Origin: Xylaria sp. FL1777
Lineage: Eukaryota; Ascomycota; Sordariomycetes; Xylariales; Xylariaceae
DNA: 64,000 bases
Direction: 5' to 3'
Assembly: GCA_022578965.1 (NCBI GenBank)
Contig: MU400517.1
Location: forward strand, 124,001-188,000
A program made the position numbers and the translations under genes. This document shows, one piece after another, positions 34,578 to 45,774 of the stretch (its first letter is position 1; each line of letters begins with the position of its first letter). The notes under the pieces are model-generated. The model was not told the origin of the DNA. It made no database searches and saw only the letters and a program-made list of their open reading frames with translations.

Positions 34578-35926
34578 ATGTCGGGTCTTCAGGCCATTCG
34601 ATACACGAGGGGGAAGTTGGAGGTCCTGGACCAGCTCCGACTCCCCCACGAACACCACTATGACGACGTCGCGACGAGCGAGGAGGCATTCGATTGCATC
34701 AAGGCGATGCGGGTGAGAGGTAACATACGTCCCGGATGCCATTGATGATGAGCGCAGAAGTATCACCCAGGCAGCTAGCTAAACAGTCATCTTCATACCT
34801 GCAGGTGCACCAGCAATCGCCATTGTCGCAGCGCTCGCCCACGGTGTCGAGCTGTATAACGGGGGGTGCAGTAAGCATTTCCATTTCGAACCCCTTTAAT
34901 TCCAAGGCTAGGTCACAAGGCCCATTCTGACTGAGACGTGGCGTCACAGAAGCGTCAACACCAGCGGAGACGATATCATACATCGATTCGCGCCTAGACT
35001 ATTTGAAACAGTCACGGCCGACCGCTGTAGACCTGACTAACGCCATCACACATCTTAAGGCCGTCGTGCGAGCTGTTGATGCCGCCGCTCTGGAACAAGC
35101 CGCTGCCAAGTCGGCCATTGTAGACGCCTATATCGCCGCAGCCGAGGAGATCTTCCGGAAAGACACCGAGACGAATCTCCGCATCGGCGAGCACGGGAGC
35201 CGATGGCTACTCGCCAATGCGCCGGTCAGGTCGCCCGAGGGCAAAGTCTCGGTGCTGACGCACTGCAACACGGGCTCGCTCGCCACGTCGGGCCACGGCA
35301 CCGCCCTCGGCATCATCCGCTCGCTACACTCGGCGGGGAATCTGCAGCACGCCTTCTGCACCGAGACGCGGCCGTATAACCAGGGCAGTCGGCTGACGGC
35401 CTTCGAGCTCGTGTACGAGCGCATCCCGGCAACGTTGATCACGGACTCGATGGCCGGCGCGCTGTTTGCCACCAAGAAGGCCGAGAAACACATCGCCGCC
35501 GTCATCGTCGGCGCCGACCGCGTCGTGCGCAACGGCGACACCGCCAACAAGGTCGGCACCTACGCCCTCGCCGTGCTCGCCAGGTACCACGGCATCAAGT
35601 TCATCGTCGCCGCCCCGACGACGAGCATCGACCTGCAGACCACCACGGGCGCCGACATCAAGATCGAGGAGCGCAAGCCCGAGGAGCTGACGCAGATCAG
35701 CGGCGCCGTCGTCGGCGCCGACGGGAAGGTCGACGTCTCCCGCGTCGCGAGGGTGGCGACAGCGCATCAGGAGATTGCCGTGTGGAACCCAGCCTTCGAC
35801 GTCACGCCGGCGGAGCTCATCGACGCCGTCGTCACGGAACAGGGCGTCGTTGTCAAAGGTGAGAATGGTAGCTTCGACTTTCGGGATATCATGCCGGAGA
35901 GGTGGGCAGCTGTCGTGGGGCAATGA
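34578..35926 (+). CDS. MRI1: Methylthioribose-1-phosphate isomerase, 3 exons
   Basis: Exons are 34578-34719, 34805-34870 and 34950-35926; introns are 85 and 79 bp. The product is 394 residues. The start MSGLQAIRYTRGKLEVLDQLRLP is typical, and splicing gives AMRVRGAPAIAIVAALAHG. Catalytic residues expected from the family are C175 in HCNTGSLATSGHGTALG and D259 in GADRVVRNGDTANKVGTY. The enzyme isomerises 5-methylthioribose-1-phosphate to methylthioribulose-1-phosphate in the methionine salvage pathway and is related to eIF2B subunits. Exon 3 is notably GC-rich compared with flanking DNA, as often seen in highly expressed fungal genes. It converges with the M20 peptidase gene only 226 bp away. 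Confidence 0.95.
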
Positions 35927-36152
35927 GTTGAATTTACTGCCAGATAGCACATTAAAGGTCGAGATAAGTTGTCTTTGTCTTTATATAGGCAGTTCCTCTT
36001 TTTTTTTCTACGCGTCGAAAGACAGGTTGCAAAGTATCGTCTACAGGCGACGCAATGCATCCATATCACGATTCGGGGTTACCGTTCGTATGTAGGCTTC
36101 TAGCTTTAAAATGAGTCCGTCTATGTTCACCACTTAGCCTGTCCACCTTTGA

Positions 36153-37487
36153 TTAAAGTTCTCCGGCTTCATCTCTTAGGGTGTGCAGAATGATCTTCTT
36201 GAAGTCCTCCACACCAGCCTCCAGGTCCTTCAACTTAATGGCTTCGTCCGCGCCGTGAGCAACAAGGATGCTGCCAGGTCCGTACAAGTAGCGGGCGTGG
36301 TTCCCCTTGAGATTGGATACGTCGGTTCCATAATTGACAGTGACTGTCTCGAAGTCTGTAGACACGTTAGAAGTGATTGGAAAGTATGGGAGGTTAAATG
36401 ATGGGCGGGCTGCTTTACCTGGGACATCGCAGGCGCACTTGACAACGCCATATCCGTTAGCACATTCCATCTCGAAAGCCTCCTCGTCCACGCTCTTCAG
36501 CACCTTTTTCACTCTCTCCACCACAATCCCGCCCCCGTCCGACTCCGGCCCAATGGCAACGCGTCCAGCAATGCGTGCCACAGCTCTCTCAGGGATAACG
36601 TTAAGCGCCACGCCGCCTTCGATAATGCCGACATTAACGGTAGTATTCCCAAATTGATCGCTGCTTCCCAAGTCCGTGTCGAGGACCTTAACGACACCCC
36701 GTATCAGTAGTTCGGTGGCGCTCTTGCCCAGCCACGGATATCCAGAGTGACCGGCTTTGCCGTGCGCTGTGATGGTGCAACTGAAGAAGCCCTTGTGTCC
36801 GCAGGCGAGCTTCCTCTCGGTCGGCTCGCCGAAGATGGCGGCCTTCAAGTTGGGTGGCGGGTCCAGAGACGTCAGGGTGTCGGAAAAGTACCGCATACCG
36901 TCACCGGTGCGTTCCTCACCGACGACGTACAGCAGCATTACGTCTTCGGGGTCGATGCTGTTCGCGTCCAGCAGCTCGGAGACGGCGATGATCTGGGCGG
37001 CGACGCTAGCCTTAGCATCGACGCTGCCACGGCCGGCGATGACGGTTTCGCCGGTGAGCTCGCCGGCGGAGCGCGAGTAGGGGATGTGCGGGGGCACGGT
37101 GTCGATGTGGCTCGTGACGAGGACCTTGGGCGACGGATGGTGCTTCGGGCCAGGCCAGGCGAGGACGTTGAAACGGGGCTTGCTGTCGCCGTCCGAGTCG
37201 GAGGCGGAGGCGGAGGCGTTGGACGGCGGGAGGAACTCCAGCTCGACTACGAAGTCCCGCTCTGTGAGGTAGTCGACGAGGAAGTTCCCGACGGCATTTT
37301 CGGAAAACGTGACTGACGAGATCTCCACGAGAGACTTGTGCAGCGATACCAGCTCGCCACGGTAAGACGGAGCATTGGACTCGGGCGACGAAGCAGATGG
37401 CAGTGCCGAGTCAAGCGGCGTCTGGAGCTCGAATCCAAGAGCTATCGAGGCGCCTGAGAGCAGGCGAGCAACCCCAGCGACCTTCAT
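36153..37487 (-). CDS. Secreted M20-family metallopeptidase, 2 exons
   Basis: Exons are 37487-36419 and 36355-36153, with a 63-bp intron at 36356-36418 (GTAAAG...CTACAG). The spliced product is 423 residues. A hydrophobic N-terminus (MKVAGVARLLSGASIALGFE) suggests a signal peptide. Zinc-site motifs of the M20 family are visible: TSHIDTVPPH, GRGSVDAKAS, GEERTGDG, FGEPTERKLACGHKG and the C-terminal YLYGPGSILVAH. The dimerisation domain includes AHGKAGHSGYPWLGKSA. It resembles fungal secreted carboxypeptidase/ArgE-type members; the substrate is unknown. The intron is a multiple of three with no stop, so the unspliced frame is open (444 residues), but the spliced join CDVPDFETVTVNYGTD matches the family better. 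Confidence 0.88.
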   Translation of the reverse strand: MKVAGVARLLSGASIALGFELQTPLDSALPSASSPESNAPSYRGELVSLHKSLVEISSVTFSENAVGNFLVDYLTERDFVVELEFLPPSNASASASDSDGDSKPRFNVLAWPGPKHHPSPKVLVTSHIDTVPPHIPYSRSAGELTGETVIAGRGSVDAKASVAAQIIAVSELLDANSIDPEDVMLLYVVGEERTGDGMRYFSDTLTSLDPPPNLKAAIFGEPTERKLACGHKGFFSCTITAHGKAGHSGYPWLGKSATELLIRGVVKVLDTDLGSSDQFGNTTVNVGIIEGGVALNVIPERAVARIAGRVAIGPESDGGGIVVERVKKVLKSVDEEAFEMECANGYGVVKCACDVPGKAARPSFNLPYFPITSNVSTDFETVTVNYGTDVSNLKGNHARYLYGPGSILVAHGADEAIKLKDLEAGVEDFKKIILHTLRDEAGEL

Positions 37488-38199
37488 CGTACCTAGCTTA
37501 GGTATGTAGCCTAGACTAATCCAGGTACTAATTGAATCGTCCTAGTATCGAATTGACAGAAAGTCGTGGGAAAGAAGAGCACACAGTAGCAGAGCAACGC
37601 CGGTCTACAGTCCAGGCCTAAGGCTCTTTGTTTATTATCCAACATTTAAGAACATTTTAATAGGTATGTACCTAGTGTTGGTAGCTCCGATCATATGTAC
37701 ACTACTGCGTAGAGAGCTATGCCAAGCTAGTCTAGTACCTACATACCCAAGGTTAGGATTACGTAGCTACTGTAAGGTGCCGAGGTAGGTCCTTACTCAG
37801 CTACCTGTACGTAGCAAATGTATTATTATTATTGTAGGTGCAGGTATCTGATGTTGATGTTGGAAAATACATGCCATCGGGTGTTCAATATTAGACAGCA
37901 TGAAGCATACATGAAGCTAGAAGCTAGAAGCTGGAAGCTGCTGTAGCGATATCGTTTTTCCAACTACACGTCCTTTGCCTGGCCTAGTTCAAGAGGCACA
38001 TATTGCATATATGTAGCTATATACACAGTGGAGTCTATGCTATAATATACAACAGCTCATAAAGGAATGTGGCTTATCTAGTATACTTCACATACTTGTC
38101 CCGTTTTACAGTAGGTTGTATACCAGATTGTGACCTAAATAAACGAGTCTTTTTATGTAGAAAACAGATAGAGCTATCTCAGGGTATCTTTTGATTAAT
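37488..38199. other. Intergenic spacer with simple repeats
   Basis: TAGGTA-type motifs are scattered from 37492 to about 37800, and a short 10-bp GAAGCTAGAA-like tandem lies near 37911-37940. No gene is recognised. Confidence 0.55.
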
Positions 38200-41102
38200 T
38201 CACTCCACGACTGAGTTAGGAACTCGACTATCGTCCGATCTTACAACATCCATACTTGCATCATTCGCCTCGCTCCCGCCTTCCTCTTCGGCTGTGCTCT
38301 CGTAGATCTCCTCGATCTTCTCGCCGGGTCCACGGATAATCGGCGAGAATTGATCTACTTCTTCAATCTCTTCCTCGGCCTCGAATTCCGCGGCCTCCTC
38401 GTCTTCTTCCTGTATCGTAATCTCGCCGCTCCGTCTACCTAGCCCGCTGGCGCTCGCGCTTCGGCTATGCCCACCCGAACTCGTGCCGCCTCTCCCTGTT
38501 GACGAGCCGTGGATGGAGAGTGACGGCCCCTTGAAGAGGTTACGCTTCCGCTTCGCAAACAGCACCGAGGGACTTCCGGTAAAAAATGGATTGGGCGAAC
38601 CCGGAGGATGGGGAACGTCAGCCGCAGGCATACCTTCATTAAAATTCAGAGTCAATGCCGGACCGCGGACAAGGCGAATATTCGAAGGAAATGATGTCGT
38701 CGTCGGAGTGGCCGGAAGGACTTTGACAGAGTGATGTGGAGACCGACCTCCTGCCAAAGGCGTCTTCGTTGTCGAAACGGACCCGTTCGAGCTCGTCGAG
38801 CTAGCCTTTGAGTGTGTGTGGTGATGATGAGGCATCGTCCTAATCGATGACAAAGAAGACGACGTCGACTTTCTTCCGCGCAGCCCAGTCGATGAGCGGC
38901 GTAGGTTAGATCTCGGCGTCAGGGGAACAGGAGAAAGAGATTGGCGTTTGTAACTCGCAAGCCTGGTCCCCGCAACAGGAGCTGTTGAGAGAGGCGCAGG
39001 TACTGGTTTCCTAGACGGAATCGCGCGGACATTATCCAAGGCTCTAGTGTTGCCATTAGGGAAGCCCGGCGAATGGTCTCTGCTGGGCGAATGTTCATTG
39101 GATACACTTCCAGAATGTTTACTAGTATGAGGTCGAGGGCTTGGATTGTTCGGCGATTTCCCACCCGGCTGCCCGTCCTTGGCCACCAGGTTGGGCGTTG
39201 AAAGGCTACCACGCTTATTTGGCCTGTGTCTCCTTGTATTCTCCACAATCCAATGAGTCCAATTCTTCCACGTTGCAACGATTGCCTGTGACGGATTCTT
39301 GCGCAGCTTCAGGGGAGTGCTTTGTTCACGCCCGCCATGATTCTTAAGCGCGTCTGTAGTCGTGACTAGATGAAGCGTCGAGCCCCTAGACCTCGCGCTT
39401 CGAAGGATCCCTTCTTTTGGAGGGGGCAATGGTCGCCGGTTCCGAGAGGAGCTAACTGAGCGGACCGAGGCCTTGTCGAGAGGTAGAGGTGGCACACCTG
39501 TGTCAGGAAAAAGGCCCTTCTCTTTTGACTCGGGGAGATTTGGCAAGTCCGTCACGGTGAGATCGGCATAGTGAGCACTTCTCCTCTCTGCGCGACCACG
39601 CGTCCTAGGCAGCGGTGGCTCTCCAAGTCGACTAATATCATAGCCGTTAGAAGCTTCATCAAGAATAGGAACCATCCTTTCGAGCTTGCTAGACGCCGCT
39701 GAGAAGCGTCTTGAATTTCTGTGTTCTGCTTCCTTCTCTTTACGCCTCCTCTCCCGTCTTTTGGCTTTTCGTTCTTCTTTCTCAAGCAACAGTGTCCACC
39801 AGCCAGCCAGCGCATCGCATTTCTGAGCAAGGACACTCTCGATTACAGCATCAATGTCTACACCAGCACTACGCATTCTCTGTAGGCAATCTTTCTCCAG
39901 CGCGGTAGCAAATGGGGGCGGCTGATGGAGCTTAAGAATTGCTTGTTGCTGTGGGGCATATTCCGCGAGAAATGGGTGGGAAAGAATTTCGGGTAGCGAT
40001 GGCCGGAGTAGAGGCCGCTTTGATAAGAGAAGCTTGATCAGGGAGACGGCATCACTAGGCAAATGGTCTCGATATTTGGGCTCCTCGGAGAGTATCTTGG
40101 TCCTCGTAACATTATCATCGTCGTCATCAAAAGGGAGCTCACCGCAAAGGAGTGCGTAGAGAATCACGCCCAGACTCCAAACATCCACCTTTTCTCCAGC
40201 ATACTTCTCTCCTTTCAGCATTTCAGGGGCGGAGTAGCAAATTGTACCGCAGAATGTCTGCAAATAGTTGGACTTGCCCTCATATTCACGGGTGAAGCCA
40301 AAATCGACTAATTTGACATTTTCGTGTTTGTCAAGAAGAATGTTTTCAAGCTTTAAATCGCGGTGCACACATGACTGCCGATGGACATAAGAAACGGCGC
40401 CGACAAGTTGAGAAAATGTCTTCTGAACCTTGTCAACAGGCAAAGGTCCATGTTTTAAAAGATAATTGTAAAGCTCGTCACCTGTGGAAATAACTGGTCA
40501 GTCAAAGTCTGGTGTTGATGCGAGGCGCGTCTGGCTTACCAGGGCAGTACTCCAAAACCAGCCATACCAGAGACTCAGTGACGATGACCTCATATAACCG
40601 CGCAATATGCGGGTGGACAAATTGCCGATGATGATGGATCTCTCGCGCGAGGTTCGAGTCATCCTTATTCGCCGACTTAAGCACAACCTACTGGGGTCAG
40701 AAGATTGAAGATACCTAGAGCAACGCGGTATAAAAAACAAACCTTGGAGCCATTCGTAAGCTTGTGGTGGGCGAGGTAGACCTTCCCAAAGGAACCCTTT
40801 CCTATCAGCCTCCCCAGGGAATAGTTCCCGACATTTTTTAGATCCTTGTTCGAGAATTCGCTACAACAAGAAGCTCGTCTTAGTATCCAGTCCCCCAACG
40901 GCCCAACACACAACCTTGACTAATATCGACTTACTCGAGCAGTTCTTGATACGAGGTAGCGAGCTGCAACCGTGCCGTGGTTATTAGCGTCTTGCTTTTT
41001 TTTTTCGGAACAGCATAAAAGACGGGGACAAAACTGGTGTATGTATGTACTCACCTTTGCCTTCCGTCCTAACACCTCAACTTTAGCCTTAGATGTCTGC
41101 AT
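38200..41102 (-). CDS. CAMK-like serine/threonine protein kinase, 5 exons
   Basis: Exons are 41102-41055, 40963-40935, 40860-40743, 40687-40540 and 40481-38200, with phase-consistent GT..AG junctions, giving 874 residues. The kinase domain starts at about residue 39: GNYSLGRLIGKGSFGKVYLA, a VVLK lysine, HRDLKLEN (H154-D156), DFG (174-176) and a SAPE motif (about 198-201). It is a complete, apparently active kinase. The remaining 600 residues are low-complexity, Ser/Pro/Arg-rich, with a basic Lys/Arg/Glu coiled segment after the domain and a very acidic C-terminus. The layout resembles the Kin4/Frk1 or S. pombe Ppk1 group of CAMK-like kinases, which act in spindle-position and growth control, but I cannot assign the orthologue. 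The second coding exon is only 29 nt. Confidence 0.87.
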
Positions 41103-43278
41103 ATCCCCCGACGCCCGCGGCTTTGGGCCTTACCCCCTTCCGCCGAATGGGCAAACCGTGGAAAACGGAAGCTCGGCCCGTGTACAGATTATCAGACAAG
41201 ATTTCAAGATTTCAGCGAGAATTAGGCAGAGGTTAAGACAGCATCGAGACGGGTGCCGTAGGTATGAGAGCAGCGCTTGCTCATGTATACTGTCCGAGCG
41301 TGTCGAGACCGCCAAAGAGCCGGTGCAGATAGGAATTGTGGTACCGAAGCCGTAAAATGGATGCGACAGAGGACGATAGAAGCTCAGCGGCGAGATGAAA
41401 GGGATTCGATACCGTGTCTCGGCCGATCGAGGGCTGATCGTGTGATGGCGTGTCGGTGTCGTCCGGGTATTGTATGCAAGAGTCTCGACAGAAAGAATTG
41501 TCAAGCACAGGGTATCAACCGATAGGTATTAAACGGCGCTGGGCAAAAGGACATAAGCAGAATAAATAGATGAGATCGAGGCACCGAATTGTCGATGCTG
41601 AGAAAGCTCAGATGGGTCGATACCTAACTCTGCACTCCCGGTAGCTGGCTTAGGTACTTATTGGACGAGGATGGGAGAAAATCACAAATCATAGAGGCAA
41701 CGAGCGGAAGGAAGGAGGACACGAGTTGGACGGACTGCCTCTGCCTACATCACATAGTACACACAGGGTACGGTGGGCGTGAAGAAGGGTGGTGCAATCT
41801 GTAAAAGATCACGAAAAGTCCGCACCCTCCAAGATTACTTGAAGGGGCTTCTGACGATACCTATCCTATGTACCTAGTCTGGCAGGGAGTCCGACAGGGG
41901 GATCTTTTTCGAGGTACACATGCATGTAGGTACGAACGCGGCGTGGTCGTCCGAGTTAGGTACCTCCCTCCTAGGTAGACTCGCTGCGTGCTGGGAGTTG
42001 AGACCGATCCAACCGACGACGTTCATTGGCCCAGCTCTCACGTCACCCCCATTCCCCAATATCACAGTGCCTGTACCAACGTACTGTATGAACACAGTAT
42101 TCATAGCCCCATGCACTGTTGAGCCAGCAAAATAGGTACCGTACCTTTTCTACTGTATGAGGTAGGTAGGTAATTATACATAGCAGAGGTTCTTAAAGGC
42201 AGTACCTAGGCAGATAAATAGTACACGTATAATGCACTACTTCAGCAACCCTCACTTCAACTGTGACTCATTCGGATTTTTATAAATGCATCAGCAGGCT
42301 GCCCTGAGTTCACGTTATCTCGTGGTTTGGACATCCCAGCCAGCATCCTGGCGAAGATCACAGTTTACTGGCGAGACGATGCATCGGTCGCTGTTCGGGA
42401 AGAACTAGCATCGATAGTCAGGTTAAGCCCAATGCCGTGAAGGCCGAGATGAAGACAGCCACGGACACCGAATGTAGTTTGTGCTGGGCGAAAAAGCAAA
42501 TTGGAACTTACTCGCATAAAATCATAAGCCAGATTGATTCCATGACTTTGAGTACCGGTATTCTCTTCCGTCCAATAGCCACCTTTCACAGATTATAACC
42601 GCTTCTCACCAGGATGACTGCATAATCTTATCTTCACTTTGACTTCTCAAGGTGAAAGTCTAGTCGAGCTTACTTCAACGGCTCCGACATGGGCGATGGG
42701 TGCGGGGAGGTTTCTGGAAAAGGGAAGAGAGGGGAAGGGGAAGCGATCCTCATGAATAAGAAACTCCTGGAACTATATGAACAATGATGTGGCACCTAAT
42801 AGAACCTGGAACTTCGCCTTCACATCATCCCGATTCACCGACACAAGGCTAAGAGTGGTGAGCCCCAGCACTAGAAACCTGAGACATCCATTCCTCTTAC
42901 GACCGAGACAGACGCGTAGGGTGGGTAAGGTAGCTCGGGAATTTGCACTATTCCAGGAAATATGAGGAGTGTGTAGTGGCTGCCATGATGCGGTTGCGTT
43001 TACCCCACGCTTTTGGGTCCGGCAGATCATCTTGACCAATACATGACGGCGGGCTAAACTGCTACGCTATCCCATTGGATGTCGCATAGAAGGAGGATCA
43101 AGACAACAACCATACTGGATAATATGTCTACGATGATGGGTGATATCCGGGGAGACGGGAGCCCTCTTCTTATTCTTATAACCTAGCTCTTAACTAGGAT
43201 ACCTGTTCAAACGTCTCCAGAGCATCGTCCACCTTACAACCAACTGTATGTTTCTCAACGTCTTCAAGTCAGATTATC
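41103..43278. other. 2.2-kb divergent region kinase/P450
   Basis: The longest gene-poor stretch in the window. Short frames overlap on both strands and none shows a domain. TAGGTA tracts are at about 41927-41977 and 42160-42172. It probably holds two promoters and leaders. Confidence 0.5.
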
Positions 43279-45190
43279 ATGCTATTCGATCAGTTGTTGT
43301 CAAGCCATTATGGGAAAGTGCTATCAGATGGGCTACCTAGGCAGCTTGGACTATTGCATTTAAGCGCCTCGCTTCTGGTCCTTGGCTTCTTAGCCCTGGC
43401 TGTTGACTATGTGTACATGCTTCACATGCGGTCTAAGCTCGTAAGTGCTAGCTTCTCTTTCTGCCTTTATTTTCTTCGCAGCCTCTAGGGCACCCTATTA
43501 ACTGGCATGTGCAGCCTCCAGGGCCGTTTCCATGGCCCGTTGTTGGCAATACATTCATGTTACCGGAAAACAAGCCATGGATATGGTTTGAAGAGCTCTC
43601 CAAGACATATAATGCACCACTTGTCACGGTATGGGTAGGACGGTAAGGCGTGTTGTTCACCACATGACAGCACTGGCGAAACTTAACATTTCTCGTTGCT
43701 AGGAACCCCACAATCTGGATCAACGATGCTTGGACAGCCTCGGAGCTATTTGAGAAACGAGCCGGGATCTACTCTTCTAGACCCCGAATGCTTGTGTTTG
43801 CGGAGCTGGGCGCAGGCCAGGAAAATCTCTTAAACATGTACACGACAACCCCAGAGCAACGTGACAGGTGGCGAGTTCACCGAAAACTCATACATTATGG
43901 TGTTGGCATCCAGTCCGTCCGTAGGTATCGCAACTTCCAAAACAATGAGAGCAGGGTTGTCGCGTACGACCTGCTTAAGGCACCCGATGATTATGTGAAG
44001 CATTTCGAGCGTTACGCTACTAGTGTGGTCTCCATTGTCGCCTTTGGACGACGGGTAGAAAGCTGGGATGACCCCATCATCACCGAGGTTATAGCTATGA
44101 TGCATCTAGCAGCACATCTCAATGTGCCAGGGAAGACATTCCCCATGCTCATGGAAACCTTCCCTTTCCTCGCCCGTTTTCCAAACGAGATTGCCCCATG
44201 GAAGCACGGACTTGGGAAAAAAAGTGCCTTTCATTTTTTCTATGCCCTAGCGGACGAAGCAGCCAAGAAAGAGGGCCATGAGGATTCTTTTGTCAATTAT
44301 TTATTTTCCGAGCGGCCCAAATATAATCTGCGCGAAGTAGAGATCTCGTCTCTCACTGGGAACCTGTTTGGTGCTGGATCAGATACGAGTAGCAGCACCT
44401 TAATTACTTTTATTCTAGCTTGTTGTGCCTTTCCGGAAGCTGTTATTCCGGCATGGGAAGAGTTAGACCGTGTGGTTGGCCCACACAGAAGCCCATCCTG
44501 GGAAGATGAGGACAATCTACCGTATGTCAAAGCGCTTGTCAAGGAAGTTCTGAGGTGGCGATCCGTGGCTATCATCGGTGGACAGCCTCATGCACCGACG
44601 CAGGATGACTACTATAAGGGGTGGCTGATACCGAAAGGCGCTTGGGTCCAGGGAAACATCTGGGCTATTCACCATAATGAGCGTGAGTTCCCTGATCCGG
44701 ATCGCTTCAACCCCAACCGGTTTCTGCCAGGACACCCAGACAACCGGCCGTTCCCTGGGGAGAAGGGCTATATGACGTTTGGATGGGGTCGTAGGGTCTG
44801 CTCGGGGCAAGCACTGGCGGAGCAAGGAACTTGGATTACGGTAGCTAGGGTTTTGTGGGGGTTTAACATACAGAGAAAGAAGGGTGCTGATGGAAAGCTC
44901 ATTGAAGTAGACATATTCAACTACACGTGAGTATTTAGAACACCCCAAACGATTTCGCAGAAACATCGGTCCACTAACGGCGGTCGTGTAGGAACGGCCT
45001 CAACATGAGGCCTCAACCGTTCGAATGTAGCATCACGCCTCGTAGCGAGGAGATCCGTAAGACTATCGAACGGGAGGGTAGACAAGCACTGGGAGAGTTA
45101 GAGCAATATCGTGGTGAGTCTAAATATCGGATGTCGACCTTCTACAAACGGAATAACCTCGCGATGGAACTTTTTGGTGATAAAAAGTAA
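43279..45190 (+). CDS. Cytochrome P450 monooxygenase, 4 exons
   Basis: Exons are 43279-43440, 43482-43642, 43703-44926 and 44992-45190, giving 581 residues. An N-terminal membrane anchor (about residues 22-45) is followed by a proline hinge (QPPGPFPWPVVGN). The I-helix oxygen motif is AGSDTSS, the ExxR motif is EVLR, and the heme loop is FGWGRRVCSG with C474 as the predicted axial ligand. This is a microsomal class II enzyme needing a P450 reductase. The substrate is unknown; the overall sequence resembles fungal P450s of secondary or xenobiotic metabolism. Introns are 41, 60 and 65 bp, and the first is unusually short. No polyketide or peptide synthase lies within this window, so cluster membership is not supported. 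Confidence 0.92.
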
Positions 45191-45774
45191 TGGAAACAGC
45201 TTCATTGAGGGCTACTACGTTTCCTTGTGCAATGTGCACGATCGCGATGCAGCTAATGGGATGGCATAAAGCTATTTAGACCCAAGAATATTATTGCTTA
45301 CTATCTAGGTAACTTGTAGTTAGCTACGGAATCAAGGATGAGAACACAATTTTGCACTAAAGGAGAAAAAGAAAAAAAAAAAAAAAAAAAAAAGACCGGG
45401 GATTGTTTATTGCAGGTGTCTAAGACAGACTGGTCGATATACTCGAGGAGGCATCAGTTTTCGGGTGATTTAAGGTTAGTAAATATCAGATTACAGAAGC
45501 GGGGATGAGTAACTTTACAACCTCCGAGGCTTCCTAAGATTTCGTCGTATTTGATTTAAATCAACTTAACTCAACTCAATTCAATTCACGAAGAACGTAC
45601 ATCACTATTTTTGCCTAACAACCAATTCCTTATTTCGAACACAGTTACCATCCCAAAACACGTGTATCCCACTATAATCATCATCACTGGCATCATCGGT
45701 ATCGGCATCACACACGCGACATCCACAATACCCCAGTTCACTCACCCAGACAAATAATACATGAGAAAGAAGAC
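45191..45774. other. Spacer between P450 and Rossmann-fold gene
   Basis: It holds the poly-A tract, an AACTTAACTCAACTCAATTC-type run near 45563-45587, and otherwise AT-rich DNA. No gene recognised. Confidence 0.5.
45372..45393. repeat. Poly-A tract
   Basis: Twenty-two consecutive A, about 180 bp after the P450 stop codon, possibly at its 3' end. Confidence 0.95.

Noticed and set aside
35324..35950. 208-codon minus-strand frame opposite MRI1
   Set aside because: It is a shadow of the GC-rich MRI1 exon 3.
36747..37316. 189-codon plus-strand frame opposite the M20 peptidase
   Set aside because: It is a shadow; the minus strand has all M20 zinc motifs.
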